DNA from: Flavitalea plasmicola
GTDB lineage: Bacteria; Bacteroidota; Bacteroidia; Chitinophagales; Chitinophagaceae
Assembly (NCBI RefSeq): GCF_030546645.1
Contig: NZ_JAUOTO010000008.1
Span: 248,001-312,000 of the forward strand
Direction: 5' to 3'
Length of the DNA: 64,000 bases
The position numbers were made by a program, and so were the translations under genes. This document shows positions 25,406 through 34,800 of the stretch, one piece after another. The first letter of the stretch is position 1. The number at the start of each line of letters is the position of its first letter. The notes under the pieces are model-generated. The model saw only the letters and a program-made list of their open reading frames with translations, was not told where the DNA came from and did not search any database.

Positions 25406-25453
25406 AACTAAACAAATAGTTATATTTTTATCGGCATAACTAAAAATTTAGTT
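25406..25453 (+). promoter_or_regulatory. Tandem operator-like inverted repeats, probable BlaI-type binding sites
   Basis: Two dyads share the arm AACTA/TAGTT: AACTAAACAAATAGTT (25406-25421) and AACTAAAAATTTAGTT (25438-25453), the second a 7-bp perfect inverted repeat around AA. They are spaced 32 bp centre to centre, about three helical turns, and flank TATATTTT, a plausible -7 box. The second ends 5 bp before the repressor start codon. This is the usual geometry for autorepression by BlaI/MecI proteins. Confidence 0.7.
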
Positions 25454-25458
25454 GCAAA

Positions 25459-25839
25459 ATGAGCTCCTACAAGCCGCTTACAAAAGCCGAAGAACAGGTG
25501 ATGCAGGTCCTATGGCGACTGGGAAAAGGGTTCCTCAAAGACATCATCGACGAGACCCCGGACCCCAAACCCCATTCCAATACCATCGCCACCCTACTCA
25601 GGATCCTGGTAGAGAAAGGATACGTTCAATACGAAGTGCTGGGCAGGAATAATTATTACCAGCCACGGATCACCAAGGCGGAATACGGTAGAAAAAGCGT
25701 CAACCAGCTCGTCAAAGGCTATTTTGAAGGCTCTCCTGCCAAGCTGGTATCCCAATTTGTTAACGACAATAAACTAAGCCTGGAAGACCTGGAAGCACTG
25801 TTACAACAGATCCGTTCGTCCAGAAACAACTCATTATGA
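25459..25839 (+). CDS. BlaI/MecI/CopY-family transcriptional repressor
   Basis: The 126-residue protein has the winged-helix BlaI fold (LTKAEEQVMQVLWRLGKGFLKDI, then HSNTIATLLRILVEKGYVQYEV) and a C-terminal dimerisation helix (VNDNKLSLEDLEALLQQI). BlaI-type repressors bind dyads as dimers and are released by cleavage through a partner M56 membrane protease. That partner gene follows immediately with a 4-bp overlap (ATGA). Two matching dyads lie just upstream, so it probably represses its own operon. Confidence 0.95.
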   Translation: MSSYKPLTKAEEQVMQVLWRLGKGFLKDIIDETPDPKPHSNTIATLLRILVEKGYVQYEVLGRNNYYQPRITKAEYGRKSVNQLVKGYFEGSPAKLVSQFVNDNKLSLEDLEALLQQIRSSRNNSL

Positions 25840-27371
25840 ACTTTTTATTCAATAATCCGGCACTTTTATACGCACTACGTATCATCCTGATCTCGGCGGT
25901 GCTGTTTGGCTATTACCGGCTGCTCCTCCGCAACCGCAGCTTCCATCAATTCAACCGGTGCTTCCTGCTGGCAATCCCCCTGCTGTCCCTGGTCATTCCT
26001 TTCCTGCGCCTCCCCCTGGCCGGATACCTTTGGCCGGCAATGCAGGACCTCCCTGCACAGGCAGCCGCGTCTGCTGTCTCCAGTGGTGAATGGAAAGAAA
26101 CAGATACGCTGATGCGGCCTTCGGCCCCAGGGTGGTCAACCCTGCCTTCCTGGCAGACACTCGCGCTCATAGCCTATGTCCTGGTGGTCATCCTCCTCTT
26201 GTATCAATTCTTCCGCCAGCTCCGTTATATCCATCAGCTCACGAAAAAATACCCGGGGAAAAGAATGGGTGATATTCATTTTTTTGGCACCCATGAGCCA
26301 GGCACCCCCTTTTCTTTCCTGAAGAATATTTTCTGGAACGATCAGCTGGATCTCCATAGTGTCACGGGCAAACAGATACTCCGCCACGAACTGAACCACG
26401 TACGACAAAATCATAGCTTCGACCTCCTGCTGCTGAAACCGTTGGCGGCAGTGGGTTGGTTCAATCCTATTTTCCATCTTGTATACCGTGAAATAAGAGC
26501 CGTCCACGAATTTCTGGCCGACAACGATGCGATTTCCGAAGGCGACCGGTATCAATATGCGGAATCGCTGCTGTGGCAGACCATCCGCCATCCGTCTCCT
26601 TCTCTACTGCATCCTTTTTTTCAATCACCCATAAAACGTCGGATCACCATGATCATCCAATCAAAAACCATTCGCCCCACCCTGCTTGGCCGGGTAATGA
26701 GCCTCCCGCTCCTGTTCCTCTTATTCAGTGCTTTTGGCAACAAACATCACCCCTACGCAAATGTCCGGATCATTACAAATGACCGGCCCATTACGGTCGT
26801 CATCGATGCGGGACATGGAGGCATCGACCCCGGCGCGATCAGCAAAAATGGCATAGAAGAAAAGAGCCTCAACCTGGCCATCGCTGCAAAAATAAAAAAG
26901 CTCAGCACAGAATATAATATACGCGTGCTGATGACCCGTGAGAACGATCAGCTGGCGGGCGGCAAATCCACTGCATACGAATCCTTATGCTACCGCGCTG
27001 ACATGGCCAACGAGAATAAAGCCGATCTGTTCATCGCCATCCACACGGACATGCTCGCCTCGAAAGACGTCAGAGGGTTTAGTATTTTCGTTGCAAAAGA
27101 CAATGCGCATTATCCCCAATGTGTTGCGCTGGGCACCGCGCTGACAGAGAGCTTAAAGAAAAGCTACCCCACCGAAGCCGCGCTCAAACAAAGAAAGGAA
27201 CATATTTATGTGCTTGACAAAACGGAGATGCCCGCCGTATTGCTGCTATGCGGAAATATCAATAGCGAAAAAGACCTGGCCTACCTCAGCAAAGATGACC
27301 ACCAGGAGCTCATTGCCAGAAATATATTACAGGGAATACGTAATTATGCCGCCAGCCAGGTCAGTAAATAA
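25836..27371 (+). CDS. BlaR1-type M56 membrane metalloprotease fused to an N-acetylmuramoyl-L-alanine amidase-like domain
   Basis: The 511-residue protein has three N-terminal transmembrane helices (about 9-31, 41-60, 103-127). A cytoplasmic M56 protease domain follows with zinc motif HELNH (His184, Glu185, His188) and downstream Glu225 in VHEFLADN. A fourth helix lies near 280-300, then an Amidase_3 domain (about 317-505) that should be periplasmic. The amidase zinc ligands are present: His327 in DAGHGG, Glu342 in IEEKSLNL, His403 in IAIHTDM. The C-terminal catalytic Glu of the family is replaced by Leu471 in PAVLLLCGNI. By analogy with BlaR1 it may sense cell-wall material and cleave the BlaI-type repressor encoded upstream. 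It ends tail to tail with purM, overlapping by 11 bp. Confidence 0.88.
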   Translation: MNFLFNNPALLYALRIILISAVLFGYYRLLLRNRSFHQFNRCFLLAIPLLSLVIPFLRLPLAGYLWPAMQDLPAQAAASAVSSGEWKETDTLMRPSAPGWSTLPSWQTLALIAYVLVVILLLYQFFRQLRYIHQLTKKYPGKRMGDIHFFGTHEPGTPFSFLKNIFWNDQLDLHSVTGKQILRHELNHVRQNHSFDLLLLKPLAAVGWFNPIFHLVYREIRAVHEFLADNDAISEGDRYQYAESLLWQTIRHPSPSLLHPFFQSPIKRRITMIIQSKTIRPTLLGRVMSLPLLFLLFSAFGNKHHPYANVRIITNDRPITVVIDAGHGGIDPGAISKNGIEEKSLNLAIAAKIKKLSTEYNIRVLMTRENDQLAGGKSTAYESLCYRADMANENKADLFIAIHTDMLASKDVRGFSIFVAKDNAHYPQCVALGTALTESLKKSYPTEAALKQRKEHIYVLDKTEMPAVLLLCGNINSEKDLAYLSKDDHQELIARNILQGIRNYAASQVSK

Positions 27372-28536
27372 TTTCTTCATTTCCTGCTTTCAGCAAAAGA
27401 CTCTTCCTGTCGGCTGCTTCCACGCGGCCGACAATTTTTCCTTCAATGCCTAACTTTTTTGCAACCTGGATCATGTCCTCCGCAGCCCTGGCATCCGTGA
27501 AGATCTCCAGGCGGTGGCCCATATTGAATACCTGGTACATCTCCCGGTTATCCGAACCGGAAGCCCGCTGTATCAGCTGAAAGATTAAAGGAGCTTCGAA
27601 AAGATCGTCCTTGATGATTTTGAAATTGCCGGGCAGGTATTTCATGCATTTGGTCTGACCTCCGCCGCTGCAATGTATGAGTCCGTGGATCTTGTCGAAC
27701 TGTTCTGTCAGCAGCTGCTTCAGCAAAGGAGCATAGGTGCGGGTAGGACTCAGCAGCAGGTGACCGATATCCGTAACGACGGCCGAACCCGGCACATCTA
27801 TCTTGTCCGTCATCAAATGAGGCCCTATATACACGACATGCTCGTCAAGGCTGGTGTCGTAAGATTCATGGAACCTCGCGCCATAGGTCTTGTGCAACGT
27901 GTCGTGACGGGCGCTGGTGAGCCCATTGCTGCCGATGCCGCTGTTGTATTCCGTCTCATAAGTGGCTTGCCCGTAACTGGCAAAACCTACGATCACATCT
28001 CCCGCCCCTATCCTGTCATTGGTGACCAGCTTGTCCTTCGGCCATCTTGCCGCCATCGTGCCGTTGACGGCAATGGTCCTTACCACGTCTCCCACATCCG
28101 CCGTCTCCCCACCCAGATACCGGATGCCGACGCCAAATGGCTTCAGCTCGTCGAAAAACTCCTGCGAGCCATTGATGATGGCTTCCAATACTTCACCCGG
28201 TATATTCTTTTTATTCCGGTCGATCGTGGAGGAGAAAAGAAAATTATCATGGATACCCACGCACAACAGATCGTCCAGGTTCATGGCGATAGCATCCCGG
28301 GCAATACCTCTCCACACAGAAAGGTCCCCCGTCTCTTTCCAGTACAAATAAGCCAGAATACTCTTGGTGCCTGCACCATCCGCATGCATGAGATTGACCC
28401 AGTCTTTATCCCCTCCCAGGTAGTCCGGGTAGATCTTGCAAAAAGCATTCGGGTAAAGGCCCTTATCCAGCTTTTCGGTGGCCTGGTGAACTTCTTCTTT
28501 CTGGGCTGAAACTCCCCGTTGAGCATACAATGACAT
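27361..28536 (-). CDS. purM: Phosphoribosylformylglycinamidine cyclo-ligase (AIR synthetase)
   Basis: A 391-residue protein from the ATG at 28536 (MSLYAQRGVSAQKEE); the open frame continues 102 codons further upstream without any PurM resemblance. It has VNLMHADGAGTKSILAYLYW, ARDAIAMNLDDLLCVG, YLGGETADVGD and the C-terminal GLIHCSGGGQTKCM, characteristic of the PurM fold of Bacteroidota. It closes the imidazole ring of aminoimidazole ribonucleotide in purine synthesis using ATP. A -7 box variant lies at 28544-28551. It is divergent from ribF. Confidence 0.93.
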   Translation of the reverse strand: MSLYAQRGVSAQKEEVHQATEKLDKGLYPNAFCKIYPDYLGGDKDWVNLMHADGAGTKSILAYLYWKETGDLSVWRGIARDAIAMNLDDLLCVGIHDNFLFSSTIDRNKKNIPGEVLEAIINGSQEFFDELKPFGVGIRYLGGETADVGDVVRTIAVNGTMAARWPKDKLVTNDRIGAGDVIVGFASYGQATYETEYNSGIGSNGLTSARHDTLHKTYGARFHESYDTSLDEHVVYIGPHLMTDKIDVPGSAVVTDIGHLLLSPTRTYAPLLKQLLTEQFDKIHGLIHCSGGGQTKCMKYLPGNFKIIKDDLFEAPLIFQLIQRASGSDNREMYQVFNMGHRLEIFTDARAAEDMIQVAKKLGIEGKIVGRVEAADRKSLLLKAGNEEIIY

Positions 28537-28543
28537 AGTGCGG

Positions 28544-28551
28544 CGAAGGTA
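28544..28551 (-). promoter_or_regulatory. -7 promoter box of purM
   Basis: TACCTTCG on the minus strand matches TAnnTTTG at 7 of 8 positions and sits 7 bp before the purM start, implying a very short leader. Confidence 0.45.
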
Positions 28552-28582
28552 ATAAGATTTATGGCAATTGAATAAATCCATA

Positions 28583-28590
28583 TAGATTTG
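28583..28590 (+). promoter_or_regulatory. -7 promoter box of ribF
   Basis: TAGATTTG is an exact TAnnTTTG match 37 bp before the ribF start codon at 28628. Confidence 0.55.
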
Positions 28591-28627
28591 CAGCCATCCT
28601 GGCCACAAAACCCAATGGCTATCCAAG

Positions 28628-29632
28628 ATGCACATATATAAAAATACAGACCTCCTGCCTGCTTTTCGCCGTGCCGTCATCACTATCGGGACCTTCGACG
28701 GCGTCCACACCGGACACCAGCAGATCCTGGAACAATTGCGGCAGGAGGCGGCCCGTATCGATGGCGAAACAGTCATCATCACCTTCCACCCGCATCCCCG
28801 CAAGATCGTCAAAGGCGCTACGGCGGACATCCGCCTCCTCAATACCCTGCGGGAAAAGATCGAGCTCCTGTCCTGGAATGGAATAGATCACCTGGTCATC
28901 GTCCCTTTCACGGAAGCTTTCTCACAGCTGACCGCGGAGCAATACGTAAAAGAATTCCTCCTGGAGAAATTCCATCCCCATACCATCATCATCGGCTATG
29001 ATCACCAGTTCGGGAAAGGAAGAAAGGGCGATTATCACCTGCTGGAAGATTTCAGCCGCCAGGAAGGGTTCAGGCTGCAGGAGATCCCCGTACACCTGCT
29101 GAATGAGATCTCCGTCAGCTCCACCCGGATACGGGAAGCCATCACCAGGGCAGACCTGGATACAGCCAATCGCCTGCTGGGCTATGACTTCTTTTTTGCC
29201 GGTCGTGTGGTGGAAGGCAATAAGCTGGGCCGCACCATCGGCTATCCCACCGCCAATCTCCAGGTAGAAGACGCTGAAAAGCTCATTCCCGGAGACGGCG
29301 TATATGCCGTCGAAGCAGCGGAAATACCCGATTGGGAAGACGACAGCACAGCGGCAGCCGCTCCCGGTAACAGCGCCACCCGTTGGAAAGGGATGATGAA
29401 CATCGGGATGAGACCGACCGTAGACGGCACCCGCCGGGTCATTGAAGTAAATATCTTCGATTTCAACAGTGACATATACGGCAGGCTGCTCCGCGTCTTC
29501 GTGAAAAAACATCTCCGCGGGGAACAAAAATTTGCGGGGCTGGATGCTTTGAAGCAACAACTGGCAAAAGACAAAGTAGCAGCGGAAGAAAGCCTCAAGC
29601 TGCTAGCTGATAGCTACAAGCCAGGAACTTAA
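28628..29632 (+). CDS. ribF: Bifunctional riboflavin kinase/FAD synthetase
   Basis: The 334-residue protein has an N-terminal FAD synthetase domain with nucleotidyltransferase motif TIGTFDGVHTGHQQIL and GYDHQFGKGRKGD. The C-terminal riboflavin kinase domain shows GRTIGYPTANLQVE and MMNIGMRPTVDG. It makes FMN and then FAD from riboflavin, supplying flavoproteins such as SdhA and the FAD used by ApbE. A loop of about 20 residues (DWEDDSTAAAAPGNSATRW) interrupts the kinase domain. The last codons overlap an AGCT-rich inverted repeat, so the C-terminal residues may have been altered by the repeat. Confidence 0.95.
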   Translation: MHIYKNTDLLPAFRRAVITIGTFDGVHTGHQQILEQLRQEAARIDGETVIITFHPHPRKIVKGATADIRLLNTLREKIELLSWNGIDHLVIVPFTEAFSQLTAEQYVKEFLLEKFHPHTIIIGYDHQFGKGRKGDYHLLEDFSRQEGFRLQEIPVHLLNEISVSSTRIREAITRADLDTANRLLGYDFFFAGRVVEGNKLGRTIGYPTANLQVEDAEKLIPGDGVYAVEAAEIPDWEDDSTAAAAPGNSATRWKGMMNIGMRPTVDGTRRVIEVNIFDFNSDIYGRLLRVFVKKHLRGEQKFAGLDALKQQLAKDKVAAEESLKLLADSYKPGT

Positions 29633-29670
29633 TAAAACTCACTTGCAGCTTGTAGCTTGTAGCTTGCAGC
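29602..29670. repeat. AGCTTGTAGCT-type inverted repeat at the ribF 3' end
   Basis: The left arm AGCTGATAGCTACAAGC lies in the last codons of ribF. The right side holds GCTTGTAGCTTGTAGCTTG and CAGCTCACAGCT after the stop codon. AGCTACAAG and CTTGTAGCT are complementary and can form a hairpin around the ribF stop codon. The unit is 7-11 bp repeated with variation; it resembles REP-like AGCT repeats of Bacteroidota genomes. Confidence 0.65.
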
Positions 29671-29676
29671 TCACAG

Positions 29677-30675
29677 CTAAGACATGATCTTCACCGCCAG
29701 CTCCTTCAGCAACGCCCCATCCTCCGTACCCGCGCTGCCAACCCCCACGCTTTTCAGATTATAGGCATGCAGCAGCAATAACCCCTGCTCGATACCCGCA
29801 TAACTGTAATTCCGGGCCGCCGCCAGGTAGTCCTTTACAAAATAAGGATTGACGCCAATGGCGGCAGCTACGCTCTTCTCATCCGATGCGGATTGCCCGA
29901 AGACCATATATGCCTTGCTGAAGAAATTGTAGAGACTGGGCAGGATCAGCTGGATCGGGGCGGCTTTGGGATTGCTCTCGAAATACTGGATGATTCGGAT
30001 GGCCTTGACCTTGTCTTTCTTCGCAAAAGCATCCTGCAGTTCAAACACATTGTATTCCTTGCTGACGCCTACATATTTCTCGATGTCATCCTCCGTGATG
30101 TTATTCCTGCCGGTGAGGTTCACCAATAGCTTGTCCACCTCATTATCTATCCGGCTCAGATCATTGCCGATGTGATCCACCAGCAACAGCAATGCTTTCT
30201 GGGTGATGGTATATCCCTTCGACTTCACCAGCTCGCCGGTCCAATCAGGCAGCTGATTGTCATACATCTTCTTCGTGGTGAAAAGCTCTGCTTTATCCTT
30301 CAGCAGCTTAGCCAGCTTGCTGCGGCCATCTACCTTTTTTTCTTTATAGGAAACGACAAAGACCGTGGAAGCCAGCGGCTTTTCAATATAAGCCTCCAGC
30401 TTGTCGATGTCGCGCATCTGCTGCGCCTCCTTCAACAGCACCACCTGCCTTTCAGCAAACATGGGATAGCGCCGGCAGGCATTGATTACCGCCGTCCAAT
30501 CTGCATCCTTGCCATAAAAGACGGTCAGGTTAAACCCTGCTTCGGCCTCGGAAAGGATATGATGCTCCGCATACTGTACCAACTGATCGATGTAGTATTC
30601 TTCGTCTCCTTCCAGCCAGTAAACAGGTTTGAATTTCGATTTTTTCCAGTCCCCAAGAATTTTTTCGACAGACAT
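29677..30675 (-). CDS. holA: DNA polymerase III subunit delta
   Basis: The 332-residue protein begins SVEKILGDWKKSKFKPVYWLEGDEEYYIDQLV, with the degenerate P-loop region of HolA. It continues with VVLLKEAQQM, KLLKDKAELFTTKKMYDNQLPDW and LDHIGNDLSRIDNEVDKLL-like helices of the AAA+ and collar domains. It is the clamp-loader subunit that opens the beta clamp. It is convergent with ribF, with the AGCT repeat filling the 44-bp gap. Confidence 0.92.
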   Translation of the reverse strand: MSVEKILGDWKKSKFKPVYWLEGDEEYYIDQLVQYAEHHILSEAEAGFNLTVFYGKDADWTAVINACRRYPMFAERQVVLLKEAQQMRDIDKLEAYIEKPLASTVFVVSYKEKKVDGRSKLAKLLKDKAELFTTKKMYDNQLPDWTGELVKSKGYTITQKALLLLVDHIGNDLSRIDNEVDKLLVNLTGRNNITEDDIEKYVGVSKEYNVFELQDAFAKKDKVKAIRIIQYFESNPKAAPIQLILPSLYNFFSKAYMVFGQSASDEKSVAAAIGVNPYFVKDYLAAARNYSYAGIEQGLLLLHAYNLKSVGVGSAGTEDGALLKELAVKIMS

Positions 30676-30746
30676 CCTATAGAATTTGTTCGATAAATGT
30701 ACATAAATCTATAACAATCAATGCCTCCAACACAATAAAATGATTT

Positions 30747-30761
30747 TGGCACGGTTTTAGA
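30747..30761 (+). promoter_or_regulatory. Possible sigma-54-like -24/-12 promoter
   Basis: TGGCACGGTTTTAGA has the -24 element TGGCAC exactly and a weak -12 element (TAGA in place of TTGC) at the correct spacing. It lies about 80 bp before the coiled-coil gene. An inverted repeat GGAGAAT/ATTCTCC follows between promoter and gene. Tentative. Confidence 0.3.
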
Positions 30762-30841
30762 CTAATGGAGAATTAGAACCCAAAAATAGTATTCTCCAAT
30801 TAGTAATCTTTATTTCATAACTATTGAAAAAACAATAAACC

Positions 30842-31822
30842 ATGAGTACGACAACCAATTATCCATCAGCGACTCCCCAAAGTCAACCTCCTAAAAAGGA
30901 CTATAAGAACCTGGTGATTGGCTTATTGGCCGCCGGTTTCTTAGGTACCTGGGGTTATTTGCTCTGGAACAATAACAAACAGGAGCAGGTGCAAACCCAA
31001 CAGCAAGCTCAAATTTCTAAAGTAACAGACGAAAAAGGACAATTACAAAAGAATTTCGATGACGCGCTGGTAAGATTGGACTCCCTCACCGGCACCAACA
31101 ACAAATTACAAGGCCAGCTGGCTGAAGGTAATGGCCAGATCGCCAAGCTGAAAGGCCAGATCCGGGGTCTGTTGAACAAACAGCATTTGTCCGAGGCCGA
31201 AAAGAAGAAAGCCGAAGACCTGATCAAGGAACTGAATGACAAGGTCAGCAGCATGGAACAGCAGATCGCTCAGCTTACGCAGGACAACCAGCAGCTGACA
31301 GCCGATAAGACGGCGCTCACCGCTGACAAGGAAAAGCTGACCACGGACCTGCAGACCACCACTACGGCCAAGCAGGACCTCGAAAAGAAAGTAGACGTAG
31401 CCTCTACCCTGAATGCTTCCAACATCTCTGTAACGCCGATGCACGAGCGTAAGGATGGCAAGGACAAAGAAACCACCACAGCCCGTAAAGTAAACAAGCT
31501 GGTAATTGGTTTCGACGTATCAAATCGTATCGCTCAGACAGGTCAGACCGATGTGTATGTTTGTATCACCGGTCCTGATGGCAAGCCCATCTCCGTACCT
31601 GCACTGGGTTCCGGCACTTTCTCCACCCGCGATGAAGGAGATAAGGTCTACACCGCTAAGGTTCCTGTAGATTTCGAATCCGGTAAGTCCAAGTCTGTAC
31701 AGTTTGCCTGGAAACAGAACAGCGAGTTCTCTAAAGGCAACTACAAGATCGAGATCTACCACAATGGTTTCAAGATTGGAGAAGGCACTCGCGAGCTGAA
31801 GAAAGGTGGCCTGTTTGGCTAG
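30842..31822 (+). CDS. Membrane-anchored coiled-coil protein of unknown function
   Basis: The 326-residue protein has a short cytoplasmic N-terminus and one transmembrane helix (about 24-43, LVIGLLAAGFLGTWGYLLW). A long Gln/Lys/Asp-rich coiled coil (about 50-190, with repeats such as LTADKTALTADKEKLTTDLQ) and a C-terminal beta-rich domain (about 215-326, KLVIGFDVSNRIAQTGQTDVYVCITGP) follow. It resembles proteins common in Bacteroidota with no known role; the domain probably lies in the periplasm. Codon use here is plainer and more biased than in neighbours, which suggests high expression. A strong terminator follows. Confidence 0.85.
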   Translation: MSTTTNYPSATPQSQPPKKDYKNLVIGLLAAGFLGTWGYLLWNNNKQEQVQTQQQAQISKVTDEKGQLQKNFDDALVRLDSLTGTNNKLQGQLAEGNGQIAKLKGQIRGLLNKQHLSEAEKKKAEDLIKELNDKVSSMEQQIAQLTQDNQQLTADKTALTADKEKLTTDLQTTTTAKQDLEKKVDVASTLNASNISVTPMHERKDGKDKETTTARKVNKLVIGFDVSNRIAQTGQTDVYVCITGPDGKPISVPALGSGTFSTRDEGDKVYTAKVPVDFESGKSKSVQFAWKQNSEFSKGNYKIEIYHNGFKIGEGTRELKKGGLFG

Positions 31823-31852
31823 AATAGGAGATCTATGAAAATAATATATCCA

Positions 31853-31888
31853 GAGAGGCTGTCCCGTAAGACAGCCTCTCTCTTTTTA
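31853..31888 (+). terminator. Rho-independent terminator
   Basis: An 11-bp perfect stem GAGAGGCTGTC/GACAGCCTCTC with a 6-base loop is followed by a T-rich tail, 31 bp after the coiled-coil gene. The tail overlaps the stop codon of the convergent large gene by 3 bp. Confidence 0.9.
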
Positions 31889-34800
31889 TAGCAACGCCCG
31901 CAATGCCGCCCGGCCCGTATGCACGACCCTCGTCTCGCCAGCCTTTCTCCCCTCGTACTGAAGGCTTAGCTCCAGGCTGCTGCCCAGTTTCTTCGTGAGA
32001 TCAACATTCCACAAATAGTTCTTACCAGGTAAAAGCCCCTCCAGGATCACATAAGAAATGGATGAAGTAGTGCTGGCATTGCCATCCTTGATCTTGTAAG
32101 CGATCTCATTATAGGTGAATTTCGACTGGATGGAGGTGCTCTGGACGATGTTATATTTAAAATCCACATTGTAGGCCCCGGATGTATATTTCTGTCCCCC
32201 GAATTCCGGCTCGTTCAGCTTGGAACTAAACTTATAGCCCATGCCGATGCGTAAATTGGCGCCCCGGGTATAAGTGAGGCTGGGTTCGGAAGACCATTGC
32301 CGCAGGTGATAATTGCTGCTGTCGAAGTTCTGGCCGGTGTTGCTCAGCTGATTGGTCCCCTGCCTGAAGACTGTGGTCAGCGCAAGGCTCCGGCTGATAT
32401 TCATCCGTATGCGTGCCATCCATTCGATCAGCTGGCGTGTCTCATATCCATAGGTCAGCAGTGTTTTAGCGCCATTGCGGGTATTGGTAAGATCGACGCC
32501 CCACCGGGGATCCGTCCTGTTGAATGAAAAAGTGTTGACGACGATCATCGTGCGGGTGATCAGGGACGTATCATCAATAGGAGCCTTAAATGGGTTGAGC
32601 TGGACAAAACCCTTGGCCTGTTGCTTCTGCGTCAGCTGCATCGAAGATTGAAGGATGATCCTGGCCAGCAATTTATGGAGAGGGACATCGTTCGCCGGGT
32701 TGATCACACTTCGCGGATTAAGGGTTACACTATAGTTAAATGTGTTGTAATTTGCCTTTATGTAATCGTTGCTGGGAGTATACACCCTTATATATTGCGC
32801 CTGGTCCTGGAACTGCGCCAGCACAAATTCAGTCAGCTGCTGGATACCATCTTTATTGACATCGATCCATGCATACAGCCCCGTCCCCGCCGGGACCTGC
32901 AAATAGGTGAAGTTCTTTTTCTGTTCCTGCCCCGACCCTACCTCATACAGGACATTCCCTCTCAACAATCCTTTCCATTCATTGACGAGGTATTCCGCAC
33001 GGCCAAGCAGACTGTTATCCTGGGTTTGGGTGGTTAGCCCGGTACGGACGATCTGCAGGTTGCGGTACGTGGCATTCAGATGGAACTGGTGATGAGGGTT
33101 CTTCAGGATATCGGCGGACAAATTGAACGTCCTGCTCCGGTCGCCGATGAGAAGGGATTTGCCGTATGGATAGCTGTTTTCACGGGTGGCGAAGGTCAGG
33201 CCCCAGTGATCCGGCTTATCCGCGGGTGACCGCAAATAAGCCTGCAAGGTCTGGAAAGAAAAGCTCGTTGCAGTCACCGTATCAGTCTGCTTGTCCCTGT
33301 CCACGTTGCGCTCCATGGAATAAGTCGCTCCGATCACGTAATGCTTCAGGCTGATCAGCTGCTTGGAGACATCAAACGTCGGACGCAGGTAATAGCCTGA
33401 AAAATTAGTGCTGTCGCTTTTGGTAAAACTCAGCTGGTCGCTTAACCGCCAGCCGTGAATGTCCTGCTTGACCGTAACGATATGACGCATGCCGGTGAAG
33501 CCATCTCCCCGTTGATAACGCGCGACGTCATAACGGACGGAGTTCAGCTTTTTATCGCTCAGCATTATTCCCGCATTATATATCCTTTCCGTAGCGGCCG
33601 CCACATTGAGCGCCAGCCCCCAATCACGGAAGAACTCCACGGGACGCAACCGCTCTAAAGGCTTGAAATTGGCTTGTACATATTCATAGCCCAGGTTGGT
33701 GGTCAGCCGCCGGCCCTTCGCAGCCGGCCCCATGGGCAGCGAGTTGGAAAACAGGAATCTGGCCGCATACCCGTCGTCATTGGCCTTGTCGATGGAAGAA
33801 AGCGTGTTGACGTCATAATGACTCTTAGCGACTTCAGCGCTGAGCACCGTATTCTTGTTCGGCGTGTATTCAGCGCCTGCCGTCATGACCCGCTGCGTCT
33901 TGGGCGTCACCAGGAACTGGGCCGCCTCGTAAGAACCCTGCATTTGCCCGTTGACAGGCGCCACCCACAGGAAAACATTCCCATTCACGCCATTGAGGTC
34001 CTGCACATAATTGCCATAACCGGCGCCTACATTCGCAAAAGAAAGGTTATATAACGTAGTGCTGCCATCAGTGGAAAAAACATAGATGGAATCATGCACG
34101 ATGACACCCGCGGCATTCTTATAGGTAGTATCCACCTTCTTGTATAGCACCTTGCCTGCGGCAAAAGTGTCGATCGTAGATACGGGGTAAAAAGCCCGGT
34201 TGATGCTGTCGCCCAGCCGGTTGAGGAATTTGTCCTGGTCGGGCGTCAGGCTTTGATTAATAGGGGAATTACGGGAATCACTGTTGCTGAACAAGCCCAT
34301 CCTGAGTTTCAGCTTGTTGCTGAGCACGGCCTCATCATAAAGATAAAGGTTGACATTGAGATAATTCCGGTCTGCATATTCAAACTCCACTTGTATGCGG
34401 GCGTCCTGGGTGATCATGCGATTAGCCGTAAACGTTATCTCCGCCGTATTGTAATTGATGATGTAGTCCTGGTCTTCCCCCCTTTGCATCATCTGCCCGT
34501 CGATATATACCTTTTCCGTACCGGCCAGAACGATGAAGTACAGCTCGCCATTGGCGCCCTGCAGCTTGTAGGGTCCCTGGTTGCCTTCCTGGCCCTGGAA
34601 GATATTACGGGTGAACTTGCCTTTGGCAATGGCGGCACTGACCAGGGTCTTATTCGAAAAGTTCCTGGAGATCTGGTTGTTCGTCTCGAACGAGGCGCCC
34701 TGCATCCGCTTGTAAAAGTTGAGAAAATAGTTTTGATTTTGCCTTAGATCGATGTCTCCCATGGTGAGGGCCCAGGTCTTCTTTTTAAATTGCAGGAAGA

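Larger units (their letters stand above)
25051..25458. other. 408-bp intergenic region between rpoD and blaI-like gene
   Basis: It contains the rpoD promoter on one side and two operator-like inverted repeats of the BlaI-type gene on the other. The middle (about 25100-25400) is AT-rich and I see no convincing gene; a 73-codon minus frame there looks non-coding. Confidence 0.7.

Noticed and set aside
25194..25415. 73-codon minus-strand frame in the rpoD-blaI gap
   Set aside because: AT-rich non-coding region; overlaps the BlaI-type operators.
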